Below are positions 16,905 to 29,075 of a DNA stretch of 64,000 nucleotides, piece by piece. The stretch spans positions 1-64,000 of the forward strand of contig CALBEF010000037.1 of NCBI GenBank assembly GCA_937927775.1, in the 5' to 3' direction. The notes beneath the pieces were generated by a model. The model saw nothing but the letters and a program-made list of their open reading frames with translations. It had not been told where the DNA came from and made no database searches. The DNA comes from an uncultured Anaerolineae bacterium. GTDB lineage: Bacteria > Chloroflexota > Anaerolineae > J036 > Brachytrichaceae. The first letter of the stretch is position 1. The number at the start of each line of letters is the position of its first letter. The position numbers were made by a program, and so were the translations under genes.

Positions 16905-18812
16905 TCAGGCCCGCGACACGCTAAAGCGCCGTTCTCCTTTCATCGGCGGGTTGTGCGCCGTCAGGATGATGCGCATGAGGTGATCGCCCCACACCGGCCC
17001 CATGCGCTCGTCGGTGATCGGCACAGGTTCAGTCGCCACGTTGAAGGCCGCGGCGTCGTAGCGCACGACAGCGGCGCCGGCCTGTTGCCCCTGGCCGAAG
17101 GCGCGCGCCGCGAGCACGATACGCCCGTCGCCGGCGGCTGTCACTGCGCACGGTGTCAGCAGCGAGAGTTCCACGCGCTCAGCCGACGCCGCAAACTCAA
17201 AGGTATCGACGATGGTGATCTCCGCGCCGCGCCGTAAGGTAATTGTCCGCTGCCAGCTCGTCAGTTTTGCGGTGGATGGATATGCGCCGGCGATGTCAAG
17301 CGTCAGCGACGCGCTCGCGTCGTCTGCGTGGCAGGCGACACAGCGCGCGGCGAAGGCTGCGCCCGGCTGCTGCTGAACACCATCAATTGTTGGCAGCAGC
17401 GTGTGATAGGCGGATTGCATCGTCCAGATGTCGTACCGCTGCTCACTGAACGTTTTGGCCGTGTAGGTCTCGACGCCGGCGTCCACCAGCACCGGCCGGC
17501 CATCGATAAAGACGACAAGGCTCCCGATGTCATTGTGGTTGTGGCTTTCATCATTATGCCCGCCTTTCGCCGCCAGGTAAAAGCCCTCGCTGCGGCCGGC
17601 GGCGTCTCGGGCAGCCATGACTTCGATATCGGGCAGCCAGACATCGCGCAGCAGCGGCGGATGGCCGGGCTGCGCCACCGCCTCGCTCAGGATGAAGAGA
17701 TTGGGAAGCGCGCGCCCCAGGCTCGGCGGCACACGCTCCCTGCCCTGCATCACACCCAGTTCGCTCATGGCCTGGCGATGGGCGAGCCAGCGGCCAAAAG
17801 CAATCATTGCCGGGTCGCCGATGCGCAGCCCATAGCGATAGACCAACAGCGCGTCCGGTTGCACGATGGCCGAAGCGTCGGCAAAGTTGAGATAAAAGTC
17901 ATCGGCAATGTGGGCGCGATAGATATAGCGCCCGATCTCCTGCGTCAGCGGCTCGGCGTAAACGTCGATCCAGCCATCCGACGCAGCGTAGAGCAGTTCG
18001 AGCGTGTCGAACAGCGACGCGCCGGCGCGGCCCCAGTAGTTCGGCCCCTCGTCACAGCCGCCGTCAGCCGGATGGGGATCAATGAAGTTATCGAGCGCGC
18101 GCATGATTTTGGCGACTGTCCCGCAGCGCTTCTGCGAGTCGCGCTCCACAATCAGCGCCGAAGCCAGCCAGTTCGAGCAAATCCACGGGTTCCAGTTGTT
18201 GACGCGCCGTCCGCTGTTCCCAAAGCCCATCCACCAGAAGTCGTCGCGCGTCAGGCAGGGCGTCAGCACCCGGCGCTGAATTTCATACGCGATGCGCGGA
18301 CGGGCCATCGGCGAGACGCTGTCCAGATGTTCGCCCAACAGATAAAGCGTCCACGCCAGCAGTGCGCTGGTTTCGGCGGCAAACAGATCGACAATCGGCT
18401 CAGTCACATCGGGCAGCGTGTTGCCGGCGCGCTGGACGCGGATATGCGCCGGCAGACACCAGGACGATTCCTCGCAGATCGCCCAGGCGCCATTCACAAT
18501 GTCGTCGAGAAAGCGCCCCTCGCCTTCCATGCACTCGGCCAGCGTCAGCGCAGCCAGGGTGTGGCGGCGATTGAAGTACAGCTCCTGAAAGTTGCTGCGG
18601 TTGCCGATGCGAGAGAACTCCAGGTAGCGCGTGGCAGGCAGCGCCGGCCAGGCGTAGCCGAGGGCCTGCGCGCCGCGCGCAATGTGCGCTGCGCGCGCGC
18701 GCGCAGGCAGCGCGTTCCAGGCGGCGCGGTCTTCAATGGTCGGATAGGGGCGAAAGGCAGAATGATCCTGCAAATGAGCCGGCAGTTGGGTTGAGAACTT
18801 TTGCGATAGCAT
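16905..18812 (-). CDS. Heparinase II/III-family protein (polysaccharide-lyase-like)
   Basis: About 635 residues. The N-terminal half is an alpha/alpha toroid-like helical region (GDPAMIAFGRWLAHRQ and similar). The C-terminal half is a beta-rich heparinase II/III-like domain with the hallmark GGHNDESHNHNDIGSL followed by VDAGVETYT, where His and Asn side chains are expected to form the active site. Such enzymes eliminate uronate-containing polysaccharides. No signal peptide is apparent. ATG at 18812 is preferred to TTG at 18821 because AGGGA is 10 nt away. It is monocistronic by spacing; a second family member is at 55093. Confidence 0.8.
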   Translation of the reverse strand: MLSQKFSTQLPAHLQDHSAFRPYPTIEDRAAWNALPARARAAHIARGAQALGYAWPALPATRYLEFSRIGNRSNFQELYFNRRHTLAALTLAECMEGEGRFLDDIVNGAWAICEESSWCLPAHIRVQRAGNTLPDVTEPIVDLFAAETSALLAWTLYLLGEHLDSVSPMARPRIAYEIQRRVLTPCLTRDDFWWMGFGNSGRRVNNWNPWICSNWLASALIVERDSQKRCGTVAKIMRALDNFIDPHPADGGCDEGPNYWGRAGASLFDTLELLYAASDGWIDVYAEPLTQEIGRYIYRAHIADDFYLNFADASAIVQPDALLVYRYGLRIGDPAMIAFGRWLAHRQAMSELGVMQGRERVPPSLGRALPNLFILSEAVAQPGHPPLLRDVWLPDIEVMAARDAAGRSEGFYLAAKGGHNDESHNHNDIGSLVVFIDGRPVLVDAGVETYTAKTFSEQRYDIWTMQSAYHTLLPTIDGVQQQPGAAFAARCVACHADDASASLTLDIAGAYPSTAKLTSWQRTITLRRGAEITIVDTFEFAASAERVELSLLTPCAVTAAGDGRIVLAARAFGQGQQAGAAVVRYDAAAFNVATEPVPITDERMGPVWGDHLMRIILTAHNPPMKGERRFSVSRA

Positions 18813-18940
18813 CGGGTTCAATTCCCTGAGGCGTATGATACTCCGCGCTGCATTTCGCGGTTAGAGAAAGGGAGCGCCAGCATCTTGTTCTCGCGCCGCC
18901 GGCAGTTTGCGCTGGCCGGTAAAGCGCCGCTCCGTCGGCG

Positions 18941-20158
18941 TCACGGCGGACACAGTTCGCCCCTATGCTCGGAGCTGCCGGGGCTGGCGAGTTGCCCGCG
19001 CGCAATGGCAACCTGGCCGAGCGCGATTCCGCCGTCATTGGGCGGCACGCGCTGATGCCAGTACGGGTGGAATTCCTCGTCGCGCAGGCGTTGGACGACC
19101 CGCTCCAGCAGATAGCGATTCTGGAAGCAGCCGCCGGTCAGGACGACGCGCGGCTCGTTGACGCGCCGGGCGACGGTCACGATCATCTCTGCCAGCGCGT
19201 TGTGAAAGCGCGCAGCCAGCGCGCTCAACTGACGATTGACGATTGACGATTGACGATTGAGCGCGCGCGCATCGTCGATGACCGCCTGGATCAGCGGCGC
19301 CCAGTCGATTTGGATTTTGGATTTTGGATTCTGGATTTTGGATTGAGCGTCGGGCAATCCAAAATCCGCAATGCCCAAATCCAAAATCGAAAATGGGTAG
19401 GCTTCATCGGTGCGCAGGTCGCCGATGGCGAACTCCAGTTGCATGGCGGCCTGGCCCTCGTAGTTGAGGCGCTGGCGCAGGCCGGCCAGCGCAGCCACAG
19501 CGTCGAACAGCCGGCCGGCGCTGGTGGTCACGGGCGTGTTCACATGCTGCTTCAGCATCTGCCGCACCAGCGCGCGCTCGGCCGGCGCAAACGCCGCCAC
19601 CGGCGGCAAATCTTCCATCTCCCAGAGCGCATCTCCAAACATCTCGAACAGCACCCCGATGGCGACCCGGCGCGGCTCCTTGATCGCCAGATCGCCGCCG
19701 GGCAGCCGGAAAGGGCGCACATGAGCGACGCGCTCCCACAGCAGGCCGGCCGGGTGTTCTTCAGCCGCCGGCGCCACGCGCAGAAATTCGCCGCCCCAGA
19801 TCGTCCCATCCAGGCCGTAGCCCGTGCCGTCCCATGCCACGCCCAGCGCCGGCCCGGTCAGGTCGTTGTCTGCCATGCAGGCGGCCACATGCGCCGCATG
19901 ATGCTGGACGCGCACCAGCGGCAAGTTGCGCTCGCCGGCGTATGTCTCGGCGAAGCGCGTCGAAAGGTAGTCCGGGTGCAGATCGCAGGCTACGGCATCC
20001 GGCCTGAATTCGTACAGCCGGCTCAGACTGTCGATCACGCCGCAAAATGCCTCATAGGCCTGGCTTGTCTCCAGATCGCCGATGTGCTGGCTGATGAACA
20101 CGTTGTCGCCGATGGCGATGGCGACGGCGTTCTTCAGGTGCGCCCCAACGGCCAACAC
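18941..20158 (-). CDS. hypF: HypF C-terminal half (Kae1/carbamoyltransferase-like domain), separate reading frame
   Basis: 405 residues from GTG at 20158. It starts exactly where the Kae1-like domain of HypF begins (LAVGAHLKNAVAIA) and contains VQHHAAHVAACM, WDGTGYGLDGTIWGGE and the C-terminal LTGGCFQNRYLLERV, all expected in HypF, which makes the thiocarboxamide used to build CN ligands of [NiFe]-hydrogenase. It lies in a different frame from the N-terminal half and overlaps it by 25 nt; a heptamer array sits at the joint. No Shine-Dalgarno precedes the GTG. Two more repeat-encoded segments (around the NRQSSIVNRQLS and [11 protein letters not shown] peptides) interrupt the domain in frame. 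Either a two-piece enzyme, a frameshift product or a decaying gene. Confidence 0.8.
   Translation of the reverse strand: MLAVGAHLKNAVAIAIGDNVFISQHIGDLETSQAYEAFCGVIDSLSRLYEFRPDAVACDLHPDYLSTRFAETYAGERNLPLVRVQHHAAHVAACMADNDLTGPALGVAWDGTGYGLDGTIWGGEFLRVAPAAEEHPAGLLWERVAHVRPFRLPGGDLAIKEPRRVAIGVLFEMFGDALWEMEDLPPVAAFAPAERALVRQMLKQHVNTPVTTSAGRLFDAVAALAGLRQRLNYEGQAAMQLEFAIGDLRTDEAYPFSILDLGIADFGLPDAQSKIQNPKSKIQIDWAPLIQAVIDDARALNRQSSIVNRQLSALAARFHNALAEMIVTVARRVNEPRVVLTGGCFQNRYLLERVVQRLRDEEFHPYWHQRVPPNDGGIALGQVAIARGQLASPGSSEHRGELCPP
19231..19260. repeat. GACGATT heptamer array inside hypF
   Basis: Four perfect GACGATT units in tandem (19231-19258) plus two bases. On the coding strand they give the peptide QSSIVNRQLS inserted before the conserved LAARFHNAL segment of the Kae1-like domain. 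Confidence 0.92.
19305..19392. repeat. GGATTTT heptamer array with inverted partner inside hypF
   Basis: Forward units of the GATTTTG type occupy 19305-19343. After 9 nt their reverse complements follow at 19353-19392. The 13-nt arms GGATTTTGGATTG (19331-19343) and its complement (19353-19365) match perfectly, so the transcript can form a stable hairpin within the coding region. The encoded peptide includes [11 protein letters not shown] on one side and ILDLGIADFGLP on the other. Confidence 0.9.
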
Positions 20159-21546
20159 TGATTTTGGATTTTGGATTGATCCGATTGACGATTGATCCGA
20201 TTGGCGATTGGCGATTGGATATCGGCGGCGATGTGTCTGTTGTCTGTTATCTGTGGTCTGTCGTCTGTCGTCTGACTACTGACTACTGACTTCTGACTAC
20301 TGACTTCTGACTTCTGACTACTCCCCACCGGCAACGGCGCATAGCCGCGCGCGCGGCGCAACATCATCTCTCTGCCTGCCACGACGCAGATGACGGAATC
20401 ATCCACGTGGCGAACGATGGGCCGGTTGTGAACCAGGAACAGGTCGGCGATGCCGGCCAGCCGCTCCAGCGCCTTGCGCTCGTCGATGCAGATCGGCTCA
20501 TCGGACAGATTGCCGCTGGTCGCCACGACCGGGAAACCCAGCTCCGCCATCAGCAGGTGATGCAGCGGGGTGTAGGGCAGCATCACGCCCAGGTAAGGAT
20601 TGGGCGGCGGCGCGACGGCTGCCGAGAGCGGGCCGGGGCTGTCTGCGCGCCGGCGCAACAGGACAATGGGTGATTCGGCGGAGCGCAACAGCCGGGCTTC
20701 CAACTCGCTCACGTGACAGAGCGCCTCAACATGTCGCAGCGCGGAGGCTTCGGGGCCATGCGCCCAGGGAACCATCAGCGCAAAGGGCTTCTCTTCGCGC
20801 CGCTTGCGCCGGCGCAATAAGCGTACCGCGTCATCGTTGCGCGCGTCAGCCATCAGGTGAAAGCCGCCCAACCCTTTCACGGCCACGATGCGCCCCTGAC
20901 GAATCGCCCCGGCGGCGCTGCGCAGCGCGTCGTCGTGGCCGGCCAGCGTTGCCCCGTCGGCGTCCCATAGCTCAAGATGCGGGCCGCACACCGGGCAGGC
21001 GTTGGGCTGGGCGTGAAAGCGGCGATCGCGCGGGTCGTCATACTCGGCCTGGCAGGCCGGGCACATCGGAAAGAGGCGCATCGACGTGTTGGGCCGGTCA
21101 TAGGGCAGCGCCTCGATGATGCTGTAGCGCGGGCCGCAGTTGGTGCAGTTGGTGAAGGGATAGCGATAGCGCCGGTTCGTGGGATCGAAAATCTCGCGCC
21201 GGCAGTCCGCGCAGGTGGCCAGATCGGGCAGCACCAGCGCCGTCTTGTCGCCGGCTCCCTCGCTGTGGCGGATTTCAAACGCGGTGAAGCCGGCTGCGTC
21301 CAGGTGCGAAGCCTCCAGACTTTGGATGACGGCGTGCGGCGGCTTCTCCGGCTCGATGCGCAGCAGGAAGGCGTCCACGCGCGGTTTGTCGCCTTCCACT
21401 TCGATGAACACGCCCTGCGCGTTGTTGATGACCCAGCCGGTCAGGCCCATCTCAGTAGCCAGCCGGTAGATGAAGGGCCTGAAGCCGACGCCCTGGACGG
21501 CCCCGCGAATCACGACGCGCAGGCGCGTCACCTGTTCTGCTTGCAT
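20134..21546 (-). CDS. hypF: HypF N-terminal half (acylphosphatase, zinc fingers, YrdC-like), with repeat-encoded tail
   Basis: 470 residues. Acylphosphatase-like domain (about 5-95, RGAVQGVGFRPF), two Zn-finger pairs (CADC at 112-115 with CTNC at 134-137; CPAC at 162-165 with CPVC at 184-187) and a YrdC-like domain (about 200-400, VKGLGGFHLMADA, PYTPLHHLL, VATSGNLSDEP). Complete HypF proteins continue directly into the Kae1-like domain. Here, after RGYAPLPVG (407), comes a foreign tail of about 63 residues translated from heptamers (SSQKSEVSSQKSVVSSQ and so on), ending in a stop. The downstream half follows in another frame. No hydrogenase structural or other hyp genes occur in the window. 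Confidence 0.85.
   Translation of the reverse strand: MQAEQVTRLRVVIRGAVQGVGFRPFIYRLATEMGLTGWVINNAQGVFIEVEGDKPRVDAFLLRIEPEKPPHAVIQSLEASHLDAAGFTAFEIRHSEGAGDKTALVLPDLATCADCRREIFDPTNRRYRYPFTNCTNCGPRYSIIEALPYDRPNTSMRLFPMCPACQAEYDDPRDRRFHAQPNACPVCGPHLELWDADGATLAGHDDALRSAAGAIRQGRIVAVKGLGGFHLMADARNDDAVRLLRRRKRREEKPFALMVPWAHGPEASALRHVEALCHVSELEARLLRSAESPIVLLRRRADSPGPLSAAVAPPPNPYLGVMLPYTPLHHLLMAELGFPVVATSGNLSDEPICIDERKALERLAGIADLFLVHNRPIVRHVDDSVICVVAGREMMLRRARGYAPLPVGSSQKSEVSSQKSVVSSQTTDDRPQITDNRHIAADIQSPIANRINRQSDQSKIQNQCWPLGRT
20159..20322. repeat. 164-nt composite heptamer array splitting hypF
   Basis: The largest array in the window. It joins GATTTTG units (from 20159), a GATTGACGATTGATCC block with GGCGATT units to about 20220, and a long uninterrupted run from 20234 to 20322 of TGTCTGT, TATCTGT, GGTCTGT, CGTCTGT, CGTCTGA, CTACTGA and CTTCTGA units (twelve in phase plus a partial). 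The length, 164 nt, is not a multiple of three and it lies at the junction between the YrdC-like and Kae1-like domains. Confidence 0.92.
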
Positions 21547-21569
21547 CGGCGCGATGATAACCGATGCGT

Positions 21570-21596
21570 GTAGGGCAAGCCGCCGGCTTGCCCTAC
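21570..21596. repeat. REP-like palindrome, GTAGGGCAAGCCG family, copy 1
   Basis: GTAGGGCAAGCCG, one central base, then the perfect 13-nt complement ending CTTGCCCTAC. It sits between hypF and the methyltransferase gene. Two further copies are at 23875 and 51511. Confidence 0.9.
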
Positions 21597-21633
21597 TACA
21601 CTACACGCATATTGCCCCATGCAAAAAGCGCCC

Positions 21634-22497
21634 TCAGCGATTGCGCTCGAAGATCAGAAAGCGATAGGTTACCAGGCCGGCTCGCAGACACTGCTGCAAC
21701 GCCAGGCTGCCCACCGTGCTGCGCCAGTAGGCCCACGGCAGCCAGATGGCCCTGCCCAGCCGGATCAGCGCATGGATGAGCCGGCTGTCCCAGTTCAGCA
21801 GACGCAACGCCGGCGTGAGGTCGCGCTCCCCCACACGCGAGAATCCATGCCGCGCAGCCATTTGCGCAACTTGCGTCACAGACGACAGGCCCGGCGCGTG
21901 CCAGCCGGCCTGGAAAGCCCTCAACCACATCCGTTCATCGGGTGAGCGCGCATTCGACGCGCCCCGCTCGGACAGGAAATCGTCGCACAGTATCAGCCGG
22001 CCGCCAGGCCGCAGCACACCCGCAACCTGGTCGAAGTAGCGCGCCGGCTGTGGCGCGTGAACAAACGCTTCGATGGAAAAGACAACATCGGCGGGCGGCA
22101 GCTCGGGCAACTGGAGAAAATCGGCCTCCACAAACGCGCAGCGATCCTGAAGCCCCAGTCGGGCAGCCTGTTCGCGCGCCAGCCGCGCTTGCAGCGGGCT
22201 GATGGTGACGCCGGTGGCATGCAAGGTGTCATCCAGCCGGGTTGCGAGATAGAAAATACTCCCGCCAACGCCGCAGCCCAGGTCCATCACATGGAGCGTT
22301 TGTCCTGGATGTGATCGGCGCAAGTGAGCAATCTGTTCAAGCAGCAGCCGGTTGGAATAGTTGAGCGCCTCCTCGGTTGTGGCTACGCCTTCGGCCCACA
22401 CGGCGCGATGTATAGCGCGCGCCCGGCCTCCCGCCCCCAGCGCGAGAAAAAGGCGCGTGTTGCGTTCGTAGTAGGCGCGAACGTCTGATGTGTTCAT
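21634..22497 (-). CDS. SAM-dependent methyltransferase (class I)
   Basis: 287 residues. The Rossmann fold has motif I VMDLGCGVGGS (about residues 70-80), the acidic end of strand 2 followed by SPLQARLAREQA, FVEADFLQLPELPPADVVFSIEAFVH (motifs II/III) and LRPGGRLILCDDF. The N-terminal YYERNTRLFLALG and the late aromatic-rich LIRLGRAIWLPWAYWRS resemble methyltransferases acting on lipid-like or polyketide/geranyl substrates, but the acceptor is unknown. It lies 87 nt downstream of the hypF start (same strand), separated by a palindrome, and 32 nt after the URO-D-like gene's stop. Confidence 0.85.
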   Translation of the reverse strand: MNTSDVRAYYERNTRLFLALGAGGRARAIHRAVWAEGVATTEEALNYSNRLLLEQIAHLRRSHPGQTLHVMDLGCGVGGSIFYLATRLDDTLHATGVTISPLQARLAREQAARLGLQDRCAFVEADFLQLPELPPADVVFSIEAFVHAPQPARYFDQVAGVLRPGGRLILCDDFLSERGASNARSPDERMWLRAFQAGWHAPGLSSVTQVAQMAARHGFSRVGERDLTPALRLLNWDSRLIHALIRLGRAIWLPWAYWRSTVGSLALQQCLRAGLVTYRFLIFERNR

Positions 22498-22529
22498 GCT
22501 GCCGGTGACGGAGCGCGGGGTGTGGCGCC

Positions 22530-23819
22530 TCAGCCGCGTTCAACTTCTTCGCGCGCGATGCGCACCCAGCGGGTGACGCGCGAAGGATCGTTGGCGATGG
22601 TGTGATTGTCTTTCATGATGACTTCCACCCGGCAATCGTTGCGGCGCAACTCGTCCAGCGCCGCGCGCAGGTTGGCGCGAATGCGCGCCTCGTCGAATGT
22701 GGGCATGGCCAGATCGGCCGGATTGGGCTTATAAGAGAAGATGTAGCGCGAGCCAAGCTTCTCGGCCATCACCGGCACATTGGCCCACGGCGACATGGAG
22801 ACGCGGCGCAGGCGGGGCGTCTTCTCCACCACCCGCCAGCGCGTGTCCAGCGCCTCGCAGCAACCGTAGCAGTTCAGTCCGAATCGCTCCAGAATCGGCA
22901 GTTGATACTGAAACACGAACTCCTCGAACATGGCCGGCGACACGCCCACCGTCTCCTGACTTTCGGCGAAGCCCCACAGATCGATCGTGCGCGGATGATC
23001 GGCGTAATCGGCCTGCGGCAGCTCATGCGTCCAACCGAAGCCGCCCGACCCCACGTATGTGCCATCGTTGTTCAGGCTCAGCAGGCCGTGTTGCTCCAGA
23101 AAATCCAGCCGGGCCAGCGTGCCGTCGCGCAGGAAGGCCATCAGGCGATGGATCAGTTCCGGCTGGTCGATCATATCCATCATGAACGCTTGCAGCCCGC
23201 GCAGAAAGACGGCCGTCTGGGTCAGCCCCAGCGTCCACCACCAGCTCGACCTGAGCCGCACGGTGAGGATGTCGCCGAGCGTGTCGCCGGCTAATGCGAG
23301 AACGCGCGCCGTGGCGGCGTGGTCGATCTCGATGCGCGGAAAGCGCAGCTTGTCGAGATCGGCCCAGGTCTTGATCGGCGCGTCCCAGACATACGAACCG
23401 CCGTGCTCGCCGCCGATTTTAGTCTCGTGAACGCCCCAATCGCTCTCGACGTACACGTGGCCGATGTTGAAATACGGCTCGATCACCCGGTCGTCCTGCA
23501 TGTCGCGGCCCCAGAAGATTTCCTTGCGCAGGCGCATTTCCCAGTCGCGGGCCAGTTCGCCCTCGCACTGGAGGTCGGCGGCGGTAATGATCTCGTTCCA
23601 GCCGTTTTCGGGGTCGCAGAACACCAGCGGGCGTGTGGGCAGCAGCGCGTTGTGGGCATACCACAGCTCGCGCTTGTCCTGCTCGACTGGCCGCGCGGCC
23701 AGTTCGGCCACCTGCCGGGCCAGGTCGCGCAGGATTGCGCGGTCGGCAGGGCTGAGGGTTGCTTCGCCGGCCAGCCGGCCGGAGGTGCTGAGCGTTGTAA
23801 CAGTCTGATCCGAGGGCAT
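22530..23819 (-). CDS. Uroporphyrinogen decarboxylase-like (URO-D superfamily) protein
   Basis: 429 residues, longer than HemE (about 345). The TIM-barrel family features visible are the FNIGHVYVESDWG region, LRSSWWWTLGLTQTAVFLRG, and a late CYGCCEALD followed by MSPWANVPVMAEKLG and YIFSYKPNPADLAM. The pair of cysteines in the CYGCCE motif and lack of the HemE N-terminal FPDMRAGR-like motif argue for the MtaA/CmuC-like or uncharacterised catabolic branch (methyl transfer with corrinoid or thiol partners) rather than haem biosynthesis. AGGAGG is 5 nt before the start. A shorter relative at 59663 lies in a polysaccharide operon. Confidence 0.75.
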   Translation of the reverse strand: MPSDQTVTTLSTSGRLAGEATLSPADRAILRDLARQVAELAARPVEQDKRELWYAHNALLPTRPLVFCDPENGWNEIITAADLQCEGELARDWEMRLRKEIFWGRDMQDDRVIEPYFNIGHVYVESDWGVHETKIGGEHGGSYVWDAPIKTWADLDKLRFPRIEIDHAATARVLALAGDTLGDILTVRLRSSWWWTLGLTQTAVFLRGLQAFMMDMIDQPELIHRLMAFLRDGTLARLDFLEQHGLLSLNNDGTYVGSGGFGWTHELPQADYADHPRTIDLWGFAESQETVGVSPAMFEEFVFQYQLPILERFGLNCYGCCEALDTRWRVVEKTPRLRRVSMSPWANVPVMAEKLGSRYIFSYKPNPADLAMPTFDEARIRANLRAALDELRRNDCRVEVIMKDNHTIANDPSRVTRWVRIAREEVERG

Positions 23820-23874
23820 GGGTTCCTCCTGGTTGTGTTAGCCGGTATGGTACACCGGGCCGCGACAGGGCATG

Positions 23875-23895
23875 GGGCAAGCCGACGGCTTGCCC
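23875..23895. repeat. REP-like palindrome, GTAGGGCAAGCCG family, copy 2
   Basis: GGGCAAGCCG, one central base, then its 10-nt complement. It lies upstream of the URO-D-like gene and downstream of the dihydroorotate dehydrogenase-like gene; the same core sequence occurs at 21570 and 51511. Confidence 0.85.
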
Positions 23896-23966
23896 TGCAA
23901 CTCTGCGCCCGCACTGCCTTCAACAGACAATGCGCGACAGGGGCGCGGGCCGGCGCGCTGAATACA

Positions 23967-23999
23967 AAAGGGACCCCCGGCCGGGCCGGGAGTCCCTTT
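23967..23999 (-). terminator. Intrinsic terminator after the dihydroorotate dehydrogenase-like gene
   Basis: Inverted repeat AAAGGGAC(C)CCCGG (23967-23980) with CCGGGAGTCCCTTT (23986-23999). A GC-rich stem flanked by A-run and T-run works in both directions; on the minus strand it follows the 24044-25057 gene. Confidence 0.75.
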
Positions 24000-24018
24000 C
24001 AGTCCAGGTCTGACAGTA

Positions 24019-24041
24019 GAGACGTTGCAGCGCAACGTCTC
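24019..24041. repeat. REP-like palindrome, GAGACGTTGC family
   Basis: GAGACGTTGC (24019-24028), 3-nt centre, and its complement at 24032-24041, ending 2 nt before the stop of the dihydroorotate dehydrogenase-like gene. Palindromes with this core are a common small repeat in Chloroflexota genomes (recalled, not checked). Confidence 0.8.
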
Positions 24042-24043
24042 CA

Positions 24044-25057
24044 TCAGATTTTCACGCCGGTTGGATCGGGCCGCCACGATTCGAGCGACTTCATGTAATT
24101 TGCGCGCTCGAAAGCCGCCGGCTCGGCCACATTGATCTGGCTCATGCTGCCTTGCATTTGCCTGACCGATTCGTACTCGTGCTCCTCCATCCATTCCCGC
24201 AGGCTGTCGGCCAGCTCGCGGATGCGTCCGGGGCCATGTTGCAGCAACTCGGAGGCGAGCATGGCCGCTTTCGCGCCGGCCATCATGCTCTTGAGCACGT
24301 CGTTCGTCGTGTGCACGCCGTTCGTGACGGCGAAGTCCACCGGCACGCGCCCGTACAGAATCGCCACCCAGCGCAGCGACAACATCAGATCGGTTGAATT
24401 GCTCAACACGTGCTGCGGCACGACTTCCAGCGCTTCGGGGTCGATGTCGGGCTGGTAGAAGCGATTGAACAGCACCAGGGCGTCTGCGCCGGCGTCGGCC
24501 AGTTTGCGCATCATGTTGCCGGTGGCGCTGAAGAACGGGCCGATCTTCACGGCGACCGGGATAGACACGCTCTTCTTCACGTCGCGCACCACGTCAAGAT
24601 ACATTTGCTCGATCTCGGCGCCATCCCGGCCGATGTCCGTGGCGATGTAGTACACGTTCAGTTCCAGCCCGGCCGCGCCGGCTTCCTCGATCTTCTTCGC
24701 GTAGCTGATCCAGCCGCCGGTGGACACGCCGTTGAGGCTGCCGATGATCGGGACGCCGGCGGTCTCGCTGGCCTTGCGCACCAGTTCCAGATAGGCGTCC
24801 GGCCCGATGTTGTAGTTCTTCAGGTCGGGGAAGTACGTCATCGCTTCCGGCGAGCTGTAAGAGCCATAGTTCAGGTAGTGATCCAGGATCAGCGATTCGG
24901 CATTGATCTGTTCCTCGAATAGCGAGTACATCACGACTGCCGGGGCGCCGGCGTCAACCAGGCGCTTGATGCTGTCGATGTTCTTCGATAGTGGCGAAGA
25001 TGACGGCACAATCGGATGCGCCAGTTTCAAACCCATGTAGGTGGTAGTCAGGTCCAT
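24044..25057 (-). CDS. Dihydroorotate dehydrogenase-like flavoprotein
   Basis: 337 residues, TIM barrel. [23 protein letters not shown] at the start and [41 protein letters not shown] and [19 protein letters not shown] in order match the FMN-binding dihydroorotate dehydrogenase-like family, not a classical PyrD. AGGACACCA precedes the ATG. It directly follows nifJ on the same strand, a pairing common in anaerobes, suggesting a redox role linked to pyruvate oxidation or pyrimidine metabolism; the true substrate is unknown. The space between it and nifJ is a heptamer array. Confidence 0.85.
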   Translation of the reverse strand: MDLTTTYMGLKLAHPIVPSSSPLSKNIDSIKRLVDAGAPAVVMYSLFEEQINAESLILDHYLNYGSYSSPEAMTYFPDLKNYNIGPDAYLELVRKASETAGVPIIGSLNGVSTGGWISYAKKIEEAGAAGLELNVYYIATDIGRDGAEIEQMYLDVVRDVKKSVSIPVAVKIGPFFSATGNMMRKLADAGADALVLFNRFYQPDIDPEALEVVPQHVLSNSTDLMLSLRWVAILYGRVPVDFAVTNGVHTTNDVLKSMMAGAKAAMLASELLQHGPGRIRELADSLREWMEEHEYESVRQMQGSMSQINVAEPAAFERANYMKSLESWRPDPTGVKI

Positions 25058-25070
25058 TGGTGTCCTCTCT

Positions 25071-25157
25071 GCGTAGTGCGTAGTGCGTGTTGCGTAGTGC
25101 GTATTGCGTAATAACGCGCAAGAGACGGAATGCGCGCTACGAAATACGGAATGCGCG

Positions 25158-25160
<3 letters not shown>
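25071..25160. repeat. GCGTATT-family heptamer array between the DHOD-like gene and nifJ
   Basis: Forward units GCGTAGT, GCGTAGT, GCGTGTT, GCGTAGT, GCGTATT, GCGTAAT occupy 25071-25112. A looser inverted part follows, with two copies of CGGAATGCGCGCTA separated by GAAATA-type sequence. The last copy supplies the stop codon of nifJ (25158-25160), so the array reaches the end of that gene. Confidence 0.88.
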
Positions 25161-28715
<3,555 letters not shown>

Positions 28716-29075
28716 CTCAACAAAATCTCCTGTGCGTACCCTGCGCGGGGCGCGGCTAACCGCTGGTTGTCGAGTGGTCGGTCGTCAAAGATCACCGCAC
28801 ATCGCCATTGATCGCGGCGGAGTGTCGGAGGCAAGCCCATGAATGAGCTTCAGGCTATCTCGCGGATTCGATCCGTGGTGGCTCCTCTCGGCATCTGCGG
28901 CTCAACGCGCCCTGCGAAGGATGAATTGAGTTTTCAACGTCGCGCCGCCGGCCCGTGTTCAATAGACAGCGCAAAGCGGCTGCTACGGGGCAGCCCGGGC
29001 CGGCGCCTGCAGGTATTATGAGCCGGCGAATGATTTGCGCAAGTGAGGTTTGGCCGGCCTGGCGTGTGAGGGAGG
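28716..29075. other. Intergenic region upstream of nifJ
   Basis: 360 bases between the start of nifJ and the end of the polytopic membrane protein gene, both on the minus strand. It should hold the nifJ promoter. I see no clear Rex- or FNR-type palindrome, no tRNA and no repeat array; an AGGTCACGACCT-like palindrome lies near 29075. Confidence 0.4.

Noticed and set aside
17328-18794. Long plus-strand frame opposite the heparinase-like gene
   Set aside because: Shadow of GC-rich codons; the heparinase hallmark motif is on the minus strand.
20159-20322. Possible CRISPR array because of repeated short units
   Set aside because: Units are 7 nt, contiguous and degenerate with no spacers and no cas genes nearby.
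28716-29075. tRNA-like GATTCGATCC segment near 28866
   Set aside because: No acceptor or anticodon stems can be drawn around it.
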